Shown: piece after piece, positions 61,622 through 64,000 of the stretch
How the letters are laid out: each line of letters begins with the position of its first letter
Position numbering within the stretch: position 1 is the stretch's first letter
Assembly: GCF_000203795.2 (NCBI RefSeq)
Contig: NW_006281104.1
Location: forward strand, 859,322 to 923,321
DNA: 64,000 nucleotides
From: Batrachochytrium dendrobatidis JAM81
Lineage: Eukaryota; Chytridiomycota; Chytridiomycetes; Rhizophydiales
Direction of reading: 5' to 3'
Notes under the pieces: generated by a model
Database searches by the model: none
What the model saw: only the letters and a program-made list of their open reading frames with translations
What the model was told of the DNA's origin: nothing
Program-made: the position numbers and the translations under genes

Positions 61622-63968
61622 TTACTTGAAAAATAATCGCGAATGTTATGCTGACGTTCAGTTGAACATGCATCTATAACCAGCCTGATCCAAGTTGAAA
61701 GGTGCAGCAGTTCGTGTTTTGCCTAAGTAGTATATAGTACCAATCATTAATGAACAGGGTTTTGCAAAAAAGCCAATGCTTCAAAAGTATAAGGCTAGCT
61801 CCAACCTATACACTCAAAAACAGGAACAACAGTATGAATGAACAGGTTTGAAGTATACCTTGGTTCGCTCTAAAGAAATAGCACGCGAATCGGTTATGTT
61901 GTTGTGTAATACACGCACAGTTTTGGCAAAATCACTGGCAAAATCCTGTCATTTAAATCAGCACCATATCCAAAAGCATTAGTCAAACCTATAGCTCTAG
62001 CTATATATCATTACAAAAAAACGACCAGCTCACCAAATGGGTTGATATGACGGTTCGTCCAACTACTACGTATCCTAATATTCGAGAAGCGCATGCCAGT
62101 CGAGTAAAATCAGTGCATGTTTTTGAAAACAGTGAATCTTGATGAAGAATGTTCAACGCTTCTTTCATCCCATCAGTAAATGACTCTACACTGTCCGTAT
62201 ACTAGTAGTTTACATCATCAAAAATCAACGTCTGCTAGAATACACTCATCAAAAAAACACCACATTGCAGTCAGTATCAGCACTCTACATACCTCAAAAG
62301 TGCCGCGAGATTCATGTCTATTCAATATCCGATCAAGCAATTGCAGTCCAAAATTTTGGAGAATCCACAAAACTTTTAGTTCAGAAAAACTATTCATACT
62401 CATAAACGACAAACACTGGATTGCCTGAATAAATCCGGTATATTTGACGGATGGCTGATGTAGTAAACTACTAGAAATTGTGGATAAAGATTGTTCTTTG
62501 CCATTTTCAGAAGAAACAATACTAGATCCCATCAAATCAAAAAATATGCATAGCTTTTTTAGTTCAGAACGCGGACATGTAGCTACAAGGTGGTGAAATA
62601 GTGCTGATGCTTCTTTGTAGAAAGGGCTTGATCTACAATCTAAAGTAGCAATAACAATACAGTTGATCCATTTTTGTCGCTGTTTCAACGATATTTTCAA
62701 AAACCTAGATGATTAAGCAGTTCAAAATAGGGAAAATAGTTGAAATTTAAATAAACAGCAAGTAAATATCCAGTACCAAAAACCATGATCAAGTTTGAAT
62801 ATCCTCTAGTCTTACCCTGATTCAACAATATATGCCATTGATTTTAATACACAGCGAATAGAATGCTCTTGAGATATAAATGCCCGCGGCGGATGTCTGG
62901 TTTTGCCACGCTCGTCCAAAGGCACATACTCAACATACGAAGCAACATGAAAAGAAGTATCATAAGATTCATTAAACGCACAGGGCATTCCCAATGATTT
63001 TAAAATTTCAATCCAAGAAGATGGGAGTGCTACTCGTAAGGGCTGTTTAAAGTCAAATTTGATGAATCACATTCAAAATATAGTATAAAGGTACAATGTC
63101 AATCCTGCTCAAATCGAAAAATCATGATATCATTTTCAAAAATGAAGCTCATTAAAGTTGAGTATACCAACATAAAACTTACATGAGAAACAATGTCAAC
63201 AATTGATTGAATAGTTTTGCAGCACCTATCTAGCAGTACTTGGTCATTTACAACGGTTGCTGATTCAGAATTGCATGTTAGATCAAGATAAACAAATTGT
63301 TTTTAAAAATAGGCAATGGTACAACTGCCAAAATACTAACCAAATTGCATCAACCAAGTCAGAACATTTATCCGAGTGCATTTCCCGGCCTTTACTTTTA
63401 TATGAAAAATCCGCATGTCAGTTACAAACCAAAATGCTTCATTAAGTGTGAGTCCATCAAGATTCACTCCTGCTAGTAAAGTTTGCAGCTTTAAAAAAAG
63501 ATTTTGCTCCAATAGGCTATTGGCTTCAAACAGAGAAATCAGCAGAGCATCCTCACGCGGTGGTAATACTGGAACGGCGTTAGCGAGCTATATGGTTATG
63601 TTTAAAAAGCAGTTGAAACAAAAAGTTGTTATAGCAAATATCCCAATCGTGATCAAAACAGATAACGCAGTGGAATATATCCCTACCTTGGAGATTTTAC
63701 TGGTCGTGGTGTCTATTTCCTCATCAGAGTTGTAGTCCATATGTTTGATATCATGATTAAAGGTTTCGTTTGTTATATCTGTGCTTGATTCTACATTGGA
63801 GTCTTTTGTAGTGTTTTTGGATAGTAACTGCCATGACATTGACACATATTTGGAGTTTGTGTTTTTTCTATGAAGCTGCTGGTTTATCAATGCGTCCAAA
63901 TCATTTATAGATGCCATGGATTTTTGCAGCTGTTTTTTAGAAAACAGATCGTACTGAGAACTAGTCAT
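61622..63968 (-). CDS. Unrecognised multi-exon helical protein
   Basis: Starts at ATG 63968 near the right edge. Exon 1 (to about 63691) is polar and Ser/Thr/Asp-rich, starting MTSSQYDLFSKKQLQ. Next come LPPREDALLISLFEANSL, VVNDQVLLDRCCKTIQ, LPSSWIEILKSLGMPCAF, KQRQKWINCIVIATLDC, DFASDFAKTVRVLHNN and a last exon AKHELLHLSTWIRLVIDAC ending at TAA 61622. About seven exons, mostly all-helical, with no membrane segment or catalytic motif. A relative of the SMC5/6 localisation factor SLF2 (CANIN domain) is a remote possibility, not a call. Good splice sites and phase agreement support a real gene. Confidence 0.55.
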
Positions 63969-64000
63969 TTCTTTTTTATCAAAAAGTAAAGGAGAATGAA

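Overview
The window looks like chytrid fungal genomic DNA, most likely Batrachochytrium (B. dendrobatidis or B. salamandrivorans). This is an inference from gene content: short secreted coiled-coil proteins with a shared signal-peptide type, Crinkler-like (CRN) proteins, and many short introns in conserved eukaryotic genes. No database search was possible.

Layout. Positions 1 to about 16.9 kb form a sparse, AT-rich, accessory-looking block. It holds three small secreted proteins (1437-2390, 3497-4033, 5986-6633), a CRN-like P-loop protein (8030-10351), an unrecognised helical-repeat-like gene (11980-13965) and a CRN-like protein kinase (14122-15438). A ~339-bp direct repeat brackets the last two genes. 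From about 17.2 kb the window becomes gene-dense and mostly housekeeping: glutathione synthetase, an unrecognised gene, the splicing factor PRP19, RACK1, a small secreted I9-type peptidase-inhibitor-like protein, a C2H2 transcription factor, VPS51, a G-patch/C2H2 protein, a membrane-anchored GH35 glycosidase, a rhodanese + dual-specificity phosphatase, MON2, a possible small upstream gene, a LETM1-like mitochondrial protein, a VAMP-type R-SNARE, MRT4, a NIPA-type magnesium transporter and an unrecognised gene at the right edge.

How the genes relate. The left block is consistent with a host-interaction compartment: signal-peptide proteins plus CRN-type proteins in gene-poor DNA. The right block has no operon logic. 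Three genes act in Golgi/endosome traffic (VPS51, MON2, VAMP), two in mRNA/splicing (PRP19, G-patch protein) and two in ribosome biology (RACK1, MRT4).

Most notable observations: four introns whose only in-frame donor is GC (all reading gcaagt); a dispersed family of short elements with terminal inverted repeats that ends at several gene flanks; a CRN-like gene with an in-frame stop followed by 33 more open codons and with arginine in place of the P-loop lysine; a nearly identical 26-bp leader in front of two secreted paralogues; a standalone secreted I9-like protein whose promoter-proximal DNA is a mobile-element end; and a 95-codon ORF whose stop overlaps the MON2 start. Exon boundaries were placed by eye from splice consensus and reading phase.
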